Of a stretch of DNA of 64,000 bases, positions 28,217-36,865 are shown piece by piece. The DNA is from Planctomycetota bacterium (GTDB lineage Bacteria; Planctomycetota; Phycisphaerae; UBA1845; Fen-1342). The notes under the pieces are model-generated. The model was given only the letters and a program-made list of their open reading frames with translations. It did not search any database and had not been told where the DNA came from. A program made the position numbers and the translations under genes. Location: positions 18,536 to 82,535 of the forward strand of contig JAHJAR010000203.1 of assembly GCA_018814045.1 (NCBI GenBank), read 5' to 3'. How positions within the stretch are numbered: position 1 is the first letter of the stretch; every line of letters starts with the position of its first letter.

Positions 28217-30013
28217 CTACTCCAGATCAGGATCGGCGTGTTGCACGCCGCTTTCATCGATCAGCAGCGTTTCCGTGGCCAGGCGCAGTTGCAGCAGGGC
28301 GTTCCAACGGGCCGTCTTGGCCAGGTTCAGCCGGTTGCGGGCATTGGTCCAGTTGTCTTCGGCTTCGATCAGGTCGCGGTTGCTGATCAGTCCATCGTAG
28401 AACTGCAGACGCGCGAACTCCCGTCGCCGCTCGGCACCTTGCAGGTTACGCTGCTGAATCTCGACCGACCGCTCTTCGAGGTAGATGGCGTTGACCGCCC
28501 GCCGCACCTCGGCCCGCACACGCTCCACCGCTTCCTCGCACTGTCGCTGTGCGCGGCGGACATCGATTAGCGCAGTGCGCTGGCGGTTGCGCTCGCGTAT
28601 TCGTTCGAGCGGCAGGGAGAGCAGGATCTCCGAACGCCAGTTGGCCCGGGCGACCTCGAAACCGCCCAACCGGTAGTGCTCGGGATCGCTGTCGAACGTC
28701 AGCGAGGAGTTCCAGTCGAGATCAGGCAGCATCGCATTCCGGGCGATTGCCACGCCACGCTTCGCGTCGTCGATCTGATCGTGTCGGTTGAGCAAATCCA
28801 GGCGGCGCTCGATGGCGACCCGCACGGCGTATTCCTGGTCGTCGACGGCGGTGGGTCGCAGCAGCAGGGGGTACTTGCCCCTCTCGATCTGGCGCTCGAT
28901 CGAGTCGATGTCCTCCAGGTCGTCGAGCCACAGCGCGTCATCCACCGGCATACCCAGCAACAGCTTGAAATCGTCACTCTGAGAACGGAACGACTCGCGC
29001 TGATCCGCGACGCCGTTCTCGGCCGTGAGCAACCGCTCTTCAGCACGCAGAGTGTCGAGGAGCGTGCCAGTGCCGGCCTCTTCGAGCGCCACGGCGCGGG
29101 CGTAGTCCTGGCGGAAGTTCTCGAGGCTCTTCTCATCATCGATCACGCGTTGCTTGGCCCGCAAGAGGTTGAAGTAGGCCTGCGCCACGTCCACCAATTG
29201 CCGGCGGCGGAACCGCTCGAAGCTGCGCACCGCGTAGGTCAGGTCGCGTTCCAGTTGGATCAAGTCTTCCTGGCTCACGTGGCCAGCGCCGCGCAGGAAA
29301 GGCACGCGCAGCGTCAACTCCACCTGGCTGCCTTCCGACACCGTCGCCGTGTGCTTGACGTCGCGGATCAGCGTGCTGATCGCGGCCGCCGTGAATTCAC
29401 CCCCGTACGGCAGCCGCTGCGTTAGCGACAGGTCCGCCACGAAACGCATGGCCTGGTCGAAGTCGGTGATCTCGCCGAAGTTGCCGTAGACCGTGCGCAG
29501 GTTGGCGGCAAACTGCGGCGTCCAGAGGTGCCGTTCCAGCGTCAGAGCCAGGGCGCCCAGGTAGAGGTCTTCCTGGGCCGTCTGGTAGTCGCGTTTGTGC
29601 TCCTGGGCGTAGGCCAGAGCGTCGGTCAGGCTGAACAACTCGCCGCGGCGTTTCATCGGGCGCAACGAAGCGGAATGCCCCAGCGCCCGCGTCGCCAGCG
29701 AGGTGGTTGTGGCCGGCTGAGAGGCGCTCGGCGGCGGCGGCTCGAAACCGCTGGGAACGCCGGCTGATGTGAGCCCAGGGTTGCGCGCGTATGCCGTTCG
29801 GTCGGGGTGAGCATCGCGCGGCTGTGCGGCGGATAATTCGACCGCCCGAGAGGCCCCCAGGACGGTGCGCTGTCGCTCGGCGATAGCTATGGCAACCTCG
29901 CGGTCGGCGTCCCGCAACGACTGCCGGCAACCGGCGGCGGCCAGCATGGCGCTGGCCACGAGGAGCGCCGCACCGCTGCGCCGCACGACATTGCTGGTTC
30001 GCGTGTTTCTCAT
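28217..30013 (-). CDS. TolC-family outer-membrane efflux protein (lipid-anchored)
   Basis: A ~598-residue TolC-like protein, expected to form a trimeric outer-membrane channel for efflux or type I export. It has a signal with lipobox (AMLAAAGC), as in NodT-type members. After a ~100-residue linker the two TolC-type repeats follow, with long Arg/Glu-rich helices (QRVIDDEKSLENFRQDYARAVALEEAGTGTLLDTLRAEERLLTAENGVADQRE) and typical strands (LSLTQRLPYGGEFTA; EILLSLPLERIRERN). No membrane-fusion protein or RND pump is next to it. The ATG at 30013 is used; 30046 is also possible. Confidence 0.88.
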   Translation of the reverse strand: MRNTRTSNVVRRSGAALLVASAMLAAAGCRQSLRDADREVAIAIAERQRTVLGASRAVELSAAQPRDAHPDRTAYARNPGLTSAGVPSGFEPPPPSASQPATTTSLATRALGHSASLRPMKRRGELFSLTDALAYAQEHKRDYQTAQEDLYLGALALTLERHLWTPQFAANLRTVYGNFGEITDFDQAMRFVADLSLTQRLPYGGEFTAAAISTLIRDVKHTATVSEGSQVELTLRVPFLRGAGHVSQEDLIQLERDLTYAVRSFERFRRRQLVDVAQAYFNLLRAKQRVIDDEKSLENFRQDYARAVALEEAGTGTLLDTLRAEERLLTAENGVADQRESFRSQSDDFKLLLGMPVDDALWLDDLEDIDSIERQIERGKYPLLLRPTAVDDQEYAVRVAIERRLDLLNRHDQIDDAKRGVAIARNAMLPDLDWNSSLTFDSDPEHYRLGGFEVARANWRSEILLSLPLERIRERNRQRTALIDVRRAQRQCEEAVERVRAEVRRAVNAIYLEERSVEIQQRNLQGAERRREFARLQFYDGLISNRDLIEAEDNWTNARNRLNLAKTARWNALLQLRLATETLLIDESGVQHADPDLE

Positions 30014-30147
30014 CGGCGGCCTGCCTTCTCCACCAGTCGTGTCCATCGAACCCCGTCAATACCGGGAGCCTTCGAGTGGCAGGATAAGCGACGGCTGCTG
30101 CCCTTGCCGCCGCTGGGGCGGGCCCATTTCACGCGGACCGGCCGACG

Positions 30148-33100
30148 TCAGTTCCGGGCCAACGCCGCACTGAGCCGTTGAACGAGGGCTTCGGCCGTGT
30201 AGGGCTTCTGCACGAAGCCGGCCAAGGCGGCCTGGCCGAGGCGGGAAACGGACTGCTGCTCGCTGTAGCCGCTGGAAAAGATCACTCGGGTTTCCGGGCG
30301 CAGAGCCGTGATCTCCTTGAATACCTCTTCGCCATTCATCCCGGGCATGGTCATGTCGAGCAACACGACATCGATATGCTCGGCGTTCTGCTTGAACAGC
30401 TCGACGCCGCGCGCCCCATCCTCCGCCGTCAGCACGCGCACCCCGCGCCCCTCGAGTATCATCTGCACGACTTCGCGGATATCTTCCTCGTCGTCGATGA
30501 CCAGCACCGTCAATCCGGCCGGCAGCCGATGGCGCGGGATGGCTGCAACCTTGCGACGCGGCATTTGCTTGAGGGCCGGAAACAGCACGGTGAACAGCGT
30601 GCCGTTGTCCGGTTTGCTGTGCACGCGCACCGCGCCCCCGTGCGCGCGGACGATCCCCAGCATTGACGCCAACCCCAGGCCGCGACCGGTCGATTTCGTG
30701 GTAAAGAACGGATCGAAGATCCTGGCTTGGGTCTCGGGCGACATGCCGCAGCCGTCGTCCCGCACTTCCAGACGCACATACTTCCCGGGCGTCAGTTTCT
30801 GACCGGCGTACTCGCGGCTGATCCGGGCGGTCTCGAGCTGGCAGATCGACGTCGAGACCGAGACCCTGCCGGCGCGATGGCCAATCGCCTCCGAGGCGTT
30901 CATCAGGAGATTCATGATCACCTGCTCGATCTGCCCACTGTCCGCTTCGATCGCAGGCAGGCCCGCATCCAGGTTGATCTCCAGCGTGACGGTGCGCGGC
31001 ACGGCGGCGCGCGTGAAGTCCGCCATCTCCCGGATCAGCTCGTTCAGGCTCATGGGGTGCGCGTCGCGGCTGGCCCGGCCCGAGTAAGCCAGCATTTGCC
31101 GCGTAACCTCGGCGGCCCGACGCCCGGCGTTGATGATCTTTTGCAGGTGCGCCCGAACCGCAGAGTGTTCCTCCAGCGCTTCCCGGGCCAGGGAGGCATT
31201 GGCCAGGATGCTGACCAGGAGGTTGTTGAAATCGTGGGCGACACCCCCCGCCAGCAGGCCGAGGCTCTCGAGCTTCTGGGCCTGCTGCACCTGGGCTTCG
31301 AGTTGGCGGCGCTCTTCTTCCGCCTGTTTACGCTCCGTGATGTCGCTCAGGAATCCTTCCAGGAACAGCAACTGCTCGTCGCGAAAAACCCCGACGCCGA
31401 TGCCCTCGATCCAGCGCCACTCGCCCGAGCGGTGCCTGATGCGCGAGACGTGACGATAGGGCCGACGCGCGGCCAGCGCCTGGTCAACTTCGCTGCGCAG
31501 CGCAGCCACGTCTTCGGCGTGGCAGAGATCGATGACCTGTCGCCGACCTTCGAGGAACTCCTCCTTCGGGTAACCAGTCAGAGCCGCGATCGCATCGTTG
31601 AGGTACAGGACGGTGAACTGCTCATCATGCCGGCACAGGTAGATCACCCCCGGGATGCTCTCGGCCAGCGTGCGGAATCTCTGCTCGCTTTCACGTAGCG
31701 CCTCTTCAGCCTGCTTACGGGCGGTCACATCGCGAAAGACCGTCACGGCGCCAACCAGTTGCCCGTGCTCGCGGATCGGCGTGCTGACGTAGTCGACCGA
31801 GAAACTGGTCCCGTCCTTGCGCCGAAAAGCCTCATCCATTCCGTGATGGGCGGTGCCGTCGCGGAAGACCGCCATCAAAGTGCAGTGCACCCGCGCGTGT
31901 TCCGGATCGTTCGGGTGCGTACCATGCAGCAGCTCGTGTTGCGAACGACCGATGAGTTCATCAATCTCCCAACCCAGCATCCGGGCGGCAGCCGGATTGG
32001 CAAAGGTGATGTACCCGGTCTCGTCCACGCCGCAGATACCTTCACCGGCCGAATCCAGGATGAGCTTGTTCTGTCGGCTGAGCCGCTCGAGGGCTTCCTC
32101 GGCCAGCTTCCGCTTGGTGACATCGGTCGCCGAGCCGCGATAGCCGATCAGATTACCATCGTCGTCCACGATCGGCACGGCGCTGGTCGAGAGCCAGACC
32201 ACCTTGCCGTTCCGGTGCACGTTGCGCGTCACGATCTCGCGCATCGCCTGCCGGCGACGCAACATCCGGAACGTCAACTGCGTCAGACGCTCGCGCTCTT
32301 CGGGGTGGAACCAGTCGTAGAAGTAGCTGTGGCCGACCAGCTCTTCCGGCTTCGCGCCCAGCACCTTCTCCACCACGGGGCTGGCGTACGTGTACCGGCC
32401 CTCGGTGTCCACCTCCCAGACCCACTCCTGCGAGTTCTCCACAACCTGCTGGATGCGTTCCTCCGACAGACGCAGCTCTTCCTCGGCCCGCCTACGCTCG
32501 GTGACATCGCGCACGATTCCGGCGGCGTGCCACTTGCTGTTGATTTTCAGAGCCGACGTCGAAACTTCGATGGGGAACGACGTGCCGTCCTTGCGCACGG
32601 CAAGGAACTCGATCGTCTGACCAACTACCGGCCCGTGCCCCTTTGTATGGAACGCCCCGAAACCCGTGCGATAGGCTTCGTGGTATTGCTCCGGAGCCAG
32701 AAAAATGTGCAGCTCCTGGCCGAGTGCTTCCTGACTTGTATAGCCGAAGATACGTTCGGCGGCGGGGTTCCAGTAAGAAATCAGCCCGCGATCGTCCATC
32801 AGGATGATGGCGTCCGTGGCCGAGCCGGTGATGGCGCGGAACTTCTCCTCGTTCTCACGCAGGGCGGCTTCGGCCCGCACCCGCTCGGTGACGTCCCGGG
32901 CGAAACCAACCAGGATCTTCCGCCCCTCGTCGCGCAGCACGACGACACTGATCTCGAGCTGGATCGGGTGTCCGTCCTTGTGCCGGTGAGCGGTGGGGAA
33001 CTGGTGCAGCCCCGTGCGCGGGTTGGCCACACCCAAGCCGTGGGCCGGCTCATTCAACTCCAGATCGGAAATCTTCATCTGGAGCAGTTCATCGGACGAG

Positions 33101-33675
33101 TACCCCGTCATGCGGCAGAATGCATCGTTTACTTCGACGAACCGGCGATCCTCGCCCACGACAAAAAAACCGTCCATGGCGCTACGCAGGATGGCCTCGC
33201 TGCGAGCAGCCAGCTTGCCCAGGCGGCTGGCGGATTGCTCCTGGTCGGTGACGTCCGCGACGACCACGGCCGCGACCGGCTCCGGAATCTCATCGGTTGC
33301 CACCGGATGGATCCGGGCCTGATAGCGGCGCGCGCCCGACTCGAAGCGGAACTGCTGCGGCTCGTGGGAGCTCAGCACTTGCTGAAGCTGTTGCGTGAAC
33401 CCGCTGCGGGTCTCGGCTGACAATTGCCCAAGTAGATCACTGACGCGATGGTGGTCGTCCGGGCCGAACTCGGCCAGGCAGACCCCCTCCGGCGAAATCA
33501 GCGCGGCGCCGTCCGTCAGGCTCTCCACCAGGTGTTCGAGCTGATGAGCACGCTCGCTGTCCCCCTGCGCGGCGCGCAACGCCCGGCGGCTTTGCCCCAG
33601 CTTGCGCGCCACCCAGACCAGGGCAGCGGTTGCCAAGGCGCTCGTTGCCACGAGTACGGCGTCCAGAACCGGCAT
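30148..33675 (-). CDS. Multi-PAS hybrid sensor histidine kinase with C-terminal receiver
   Basis: A 1175-residue signalling protein. It has one N-terminal membrane helix, then a degenerate PAS-like segment and five PAS/PAC units (roughly residues 160-270, 280-400, 405-525, 530-650, 655-775). The kinase core follows: a DHp helix with GGVAHDFNNLLVSILANASLA (phospho-acceptor His in the HDFNN subtype) and an ATPase with DDGCGM and GRGLGLASMLGIVRAHGG. The C-terminal receiver (IDDEEDIREVV, phospho-acceptor Asp in VVLLDMTMPGMNG, Lys in FVQKPYT) makes it a hybrid. GGAGG six bases before the ATG at 33675 decides the start. Signals are unknown. It is followed on the same strand by the TolC gene. Confidence 0.93.
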   Translation of the reverse strand: MPVLDAVLVATSALATAALVWVARKLGQSRRALRAAQGDSERAHQLEHLVESLTDGAALISPEGVCLAEFGPDDHHRVSDLLGQLSAETRSGFTQQLQQVLSSHEPQQFRFESGARRYQARIHPVATDEIPEPVAAVVVADVTDQEQSASRLGKLAARSEAILRSAMDGFFVVGEDRRFVEVNDAFCRMTGYSSDELLQMKISDLELNEPAHGLGVANPRTGLHQFPTAHRHKDGHPIQLEISVVVLRDEGRKILVGFARDVTERVRAEAALRENEEKFRAITGSATDAIILMDDRGLISYWNPAAERIFGYTSQEALGQELHIFLAPEQYHEAYRTGFGAFHTKGHGPVVGQTIEFLAVRKDGTSFPIEVSTSALKINSKWHAAGIVRDVTERRRAEEELRLSEERIQQVVENSQEWVWEVDTEGRYTYASPVVEKVLGAKPEELVGHSYFYDWFHPEERERLTQLTFRMLRRRQAMREIVTRNVHRNGKVVWLSTSAVPIVDDDGNLIGYRGSATDVTKRKLAEEALERLSRQNKLILDSAGEGICGVDETGYITFANPAAARMLGWEIDELIGRSQHELLHGTHPNDPEHARVHCTLMAVFRDGTAHHGMDEAFRRKDGTSFSVDYVSTPIREHGQLVGAVTVFRDVTARKQAEEALRESEQRFRTLAESIPGVIYLCRHDEQFTVLYLNDAIAALTGYPKEEFLEGRRQVIDLCHAEDVAALRSEVDQALAARRPYRHVSRIRHRSGEWRWIEGIGVGVFRDEQLLFLEGFLSDITERKQAEEERRQLEAQVQQAQKLESLGLLAGGVAHDFNNLLVSILANASLAREALEEHSAVRAHLQKIINAGRRAAEVTRQMLAYSGRASRDAHPMSLNELIREMADFTRAAVPRTVTLEINLDAGLPAIEADSGQIEQVIMNLLMNASEAIGHRAGRVSVSTSICQLETARISREYAGQKLTPGKYVRLEVRDDGCGMSPETQARIFDPFFTTKSTGRGLGLASMLGIVRAHGGAVRVHSKPDNGTLFTVLFPALKQMPRRKVAAIPRHRLPAGLTVLVIDDEEDIREVVQMILEGRGVRVLTAEDGARGVELFKQNAEHIDVVLLDMTMPGMNGEEVFKEITALRPETRVIFSSGYSEQQSVSRLGQAALAGFVQKPYTAEALVQRLSAALARN

Positions 33676-33727
33676 CACTCGCCTCCGCCTCCGCTGACTC
33701 TTGGCCTTGTCCTGCGCACGGCATCGT

Positions 33728-36199
33728 TCAGGTCGATACCGGAGGTTTCACCGCCGTGGCCCGCTCCGCCCTTTCGAAGCAGGCTGCGGCCTCGTCAGTG
33801 TGACCGGCTATTCTAAGCGCGTCTGCCTTCTGACGCCAAGCCGCGGCCTCCATTCGCCGATTGCCATGCAGCCGAGCCAACTCGACGCGCTTATCGGCAC
33901 AACGCGCGGCTTCTTCGCCGTTTCCGAGCCTGATGTTCATCTCCGCCGTGCACTCGTAGGCGCGGGCCAGCGCGTTCCAGAAGCTGGTCTCCTCAAGCGC
34001 GTTGAGCGCCATGGCGAATTCGCTCTTGGCTTCGCCAAAGCGGCCCTGAAACGAGTCGCACTGTCCCAGATGCATGTGCGACAGGCCAACCTGCGTGCGG
34101 TCGCCGAGCTCGTCGGCCAGCGCCAGGGCCCGCTGATAGTAGTCGCGGGCCTCCTTGTAGCGCTGTTGCTGAAGCAGCACATTGCCCATGCCATTGTAGG
34201 GGCCGACGAGCGACGCCAGCGAGCCGAAGGCTCTGTGCGTCTCGATCGCCCGTAGGAAAGCCCGCTCCGCCTCGCCCTGGCGTCCTAGACGAAAGAGTGC
34301 GAAGCCGAGATTATTGTCGATCTGGGCCAGTTCCGTTGTCAGGCCAGCCCGCTCGGCGGTGGACGCTGCCTTGGTGTAGTGCTCGTAAGCGGTTTCGTAC
34401 TCGCCTTTGAAGTAGTACATCGCACCCATATTGGCGCCAGCTTCAGCCAAGAGACGCATATCGCCGCGCTGCGTCGCCACCGCTTCTTGCCGGTGGTGAT
34501 ATTCAACGGCTTCCTCATAGCGTCCCAGACGCGCGTAACAGACGCCGATACGCCCCACGGGTTCGATGAAATCCGGGTCGAGCTCGATGGCCTCCGTCGC
34601 CAGGCGGATGGCCACTTCGTAGTCGCCGCGGAGGTAAGCCTGCTTGGCCAACACGTGCTTTTCCTGGGCCGCGGGGCCGACCGGGCCGGTGGTCGAGGCC
34701 GGGGCAGCTTCATGCGGGGGAATATGCAGTATGTCGAGTACGCCTGCCAGCAGCTGCGCCTGCAAGTCTACGAGCTTGGAAAGCGGTCCCTCGACGCGCG
34801 CGATCGGGACCGGTTCCGGATGGCCAGCCTGCAAGGCTTCGGCCGAGAACGTGACTAGGTCATTCTGCCGCCTGAATGCCCCCTCGACGATCACGCTGGC
34901 CCCCACCAGTCGGCCGGCTTCCAGGATTTGCGCGGTTCGCGAGCCGCCGACCCGGGCTGCGACATACGCCAGCCGGGACGTCAGCTCGTCGTGGTGGGCG
35001 ACGTACACCCCTGGAAGCTGCGAGAGCGCGCGCACCAGGTATTCGGCGACCGCCAGTCCGAGCCAGTCGTCGGCGGCGACGGCGGATTCGTTCCGCAGCG
35101 GCAAAACCGCCACGCCACGCGGCTCCAAAGCCTCGTCGGCTTCCGGGGCGGTTTCAACTGCCGACTGCGGCGCGGTGGGACGCTTGATGTACTCAACAAA
35201 TGCTTCGGGCGACGGGAGCCGGTCCTGCGGGTCTGTCGCCAGCAGACGCAGCACAGCCTCGACAAACCATCCTGGCACTCCCGCCGGTGCCGCGGCCGGC
35301 CACTGAACCGGTCGATTCTGCGCGTCGATCAGAGAGGTCAGCGCCCCACCCTCGCGGCCGTGGGGAAGCTGACCAGTCAGAAGCTGGAACAGCGTGGCTC
35401 CGAGCGAGTAGAGGTCGGTCGCCGGTCCGATCGGCACATCGGGCAAGAAGACCTCCGGAGCGGCGTAGTCCAGCGTGCCGACGGCTTCGGCGCGTCTGGC
35501 GCCGATCAATCCGGGGCCAGACTCCGCCAGGCCCGCCACGCCCAGATCGGCCACGCTGACGCGGCCACTAGCCGCCAGGATCAGGTTGCCGGGCTTGATG
35601 TCGCGATGAACCAGGCCGGCGCGGTGGATGGCGGCCAACCCGTGTGCGACGTCGAGAGATATCCCCACGGCCTGCTGCCAACCTATGCTCAAACCGGCTT
35701 CCACGACGGCGGCCAGGTTCACGCCATCCACGTACTCCATCACGAAGTACCACACGCCCTCGATCACGTCGCAATCCAGCACGCGTACGACGTTGGGATG
35801 GTTGACGCGGAATCCGGTTCGGGCCTCGTGCCGCAATCGTCGGGCAGCCGTATCCGATGAATGCGCGATGCGATGGGGGAGAATCTTCACCACGCAGGGG
35901 TGATTGAGGAACTCGTGCTCGGCGAAATACGTGCATCCGTGCGGCCCTTCGCCCAACAACTCGGCGAGCCTGTAGCGATCACGCAAGATGCCCCCAGGCG
36001 CTATGGACGCCAACAACTCCGAGTCCACCACGAACGCGGCCTGCTCGGGGCAGCGCGGCGTTGGGGACAGATACTGGCATGCGGAGCAGCAGACCAGTCG
36101 GTCGGCGACAGGATGAGTGCCCCCGCTCTCGCCACAGTGTGGGCAACGGGCGAGTGCATTCGGAGCGACAGGGTGGGAAACCTGGTCTGAGCCGATCAT
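33728..36199 (-). CDS. Ser/Thr protein kinase with N-terminal zinc ribbon, TolB-like domain and TPRs
   Basis: An 823-residue cytoplasmic protein. Residues ~19-45 form a zinc-ribbon-like CPHC...CCSAC module. The Hanks-type kinase (~72-340) has the glycine loop LGEGPHGCTYF, VVKILP with the ATP Lys, the catalytic loop HRDIKPGN and DLG in place of DFG, then APE in YAAPEVFL. A FlgO/TolB-like segment follows (VAVLPLRNES, ~365-480), then about seven TPR motifs (~520-810). No transmembrane helix is seen, unlike many bacterial kinases of this class. The gene precedes the hybrid kinase on the same strand (52-base gap). A minus-strand TATATA at 36212-36217 lies 12 bases from the ATG. Confidence 0.92.
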   Translation of the reverse strand: MIGSDQVSHPVAPNALARCPHCGESGGTHPVADRLVCCSACQYLSPTPRCPEQAAFVVDSELLASIAPGGILRDRYRLAELLGEGPHGCTYFAEHEFLNHPCVVKILPHRIAHSSDTAARRLRHEARTGFRVNHPNVVRVLDCDVIEGVWYFVMEYVDGVNLAAVVEAGLSIGWQQAVGISLDVAHGLAAIHRAGLVHRDIKPGNLILAASGRVSVADLGVAGLAESGPGLIGARRAEAVGTLDYAAPEVFLPDVPIGPATDLYSLGATLFQLLTGQLPHGREGGALTSLIDAQNRPVQWPAAAPAGVPGWFVEAVLRLLATDPQDRLPSPEAFVEYIKRPTAPQSAVETAPEADEALEPRGVAVLPLRNESAVAADDWLGLAVAEYLVRALSQLPGVYVAHHDELTSRLAYVAARVGGSRTAQILEAGRLVGASVIVEGAFRRQNDLVTFSAEALQAGHPEPVPIARVEGPLSKLVDLQAQLLAGVLDILHIPPHEAAPASTTGPVGPAAQEKHVLAKQAYLRGDYEVAIRLATEAIELDPDFIEPVGRIGVCYARLGRYEEAVEYHHRQEAVATQRGDMRLLAEAGANMGAMYYFKGEYETAYEHYTKAASTAERAGLTTELAQIDNNLGFALFRLGRQGEAERAFLRAIETHRAFGSLASLVGPYNGMGNVLLQQQRYKEARDYYQRALALADELGDRTQVGLSHMHLGQCDSFQGRFGEAKSEFAMALNALEETSFWNALARAYECTAEMNIRLGNGEEAARCADKRVELARLHGNRRMEAAAWRQKADALRIAGHTDEAAACFERAERATAVKPPVST

Positions 36200-36450
36200 C
36201 GCGGTACGTCTTATATATCACAAACCGCCAGATATTTCTTGACGACACCACAAATTATCGGTACTGTTCCGCGCATCGAGCGAGAAGGTCTCAAGTATCA
36301 AGGGTTTATCGGAAGTGGAGTTGCCGGCCCACATGGAACGGGCTGTGCGAGCGGCGTCGTCTGTTTCCCTCCTGCGTCGCGCGCATGCTGTTGGGTTGTC
36401 GTGGGCGGCACGTTGCTCTGGCGCGGATCTAGTTGGTCAGGAGGAAGACC
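36200..36450 (+). other. 251-bp divergent spacer before the microprotein
   Basis: It contains the minus-strand TATATA near the kinase start and the plus-strand promoter candidate at 36239-36267. An 85-codon frame across it has no ribosome-binding site and a composition unlike protein. Confidence 0.5.
36239..36267 (+). promoter_or_regulatory. Candidate promoter upstream of the microprotein ORF
   Basis: TTGACG (36239-36244), 17-bp spacer and TACTGT (36262-36267, 3/6). Initiation near 36274 would give a ~177-base leader to the ATG at 36451. Confidence 0.4.
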
Positions 36451-36546
36451 ATGGGTGAGCTTCTCAAGCTTCTGTTTCAGTTTATCGGCTTCATAACCTT
36501 TGACATTGATCCTATCGTCGACGACATCGACCCGATCGTTGACTGA
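36451..36546 (+). CDS. 31-residue microprotein with tandem DIDPIVD motif
   Basis: A very short ORF with one of the best ribosome-binding sites in the window: AGGAGG seven bases before the ATG. Residues 1-17 (MGELLKLLFQFIGFITF) form a hydrophobic or amphipathic helix. Residues 18-24 and 25-31 are both exactly DIDPIVD, giving a sharply acidic tail, and the two copies differ at the DNA level (gacattgatcct against gacatcgacccg), so repetition is preserved at protein rather than DNA level. No known family is recognised. A membrane-associated small protein, perhaps calcium-binding or partner-binding through its tail, is speculation. It lies between the Ser/Thr kinase (divergent) and a heme-type sensor kinase. 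Confidence 0.6.
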   Translation: MGELLKLLFQFIGFITFDIDPIVDDIDPIVD

Positions 36547-36865
36547 GCGCCGTGTGGCCATGATTGACGTAATCACAGAACTGGACGACCTGGCCGTCGT
36601 CGCACGCTAACAGGCGAACGCAGTTCCCGGGAGCCGGGATTCGCCCAGCGCGTCGTGACCAGCATCTGGCAGCGCCAACCTGCACGGTTGGCCCTGTATG
36701 TGGCTTGCCTGCGCTATCGAGCAAAACCACGCCCAACCCGCCGGCTGGGCGCTGGCCACGGGGCTTCCTTGTGGCCGCGCGCAACCCGGCTTGGCGTTCT
36801 TACCTCTGCCGCAACCGGTCGTATAATCACTCCACGCTTACACCAATGTTGTCCGGAAACGGCTG
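36547..36865 (+). other. 319-bp intergenic region with one hairpin
   Basis: A perfect 7-bp hairpin GCCAACC/GGTTGGC with a 5-base loop lies at 36674-36692, without a T-run. TATAAT at 36822-36827 (with TTACCT at 36800-36805, 16-bp spacer) is a likely promoter for the downstream sensor kinase, giving a leader of about 32 bases. Confidence 0.5.

Noticed and set aside
36560..36610. A 16-codon ORF (starts MIDVITELDD) just after the microprotein gene
   Set aside because: It has no ribosome-binding site and too little length for any composition test. It could be a chance frame, so I did not annotate it.
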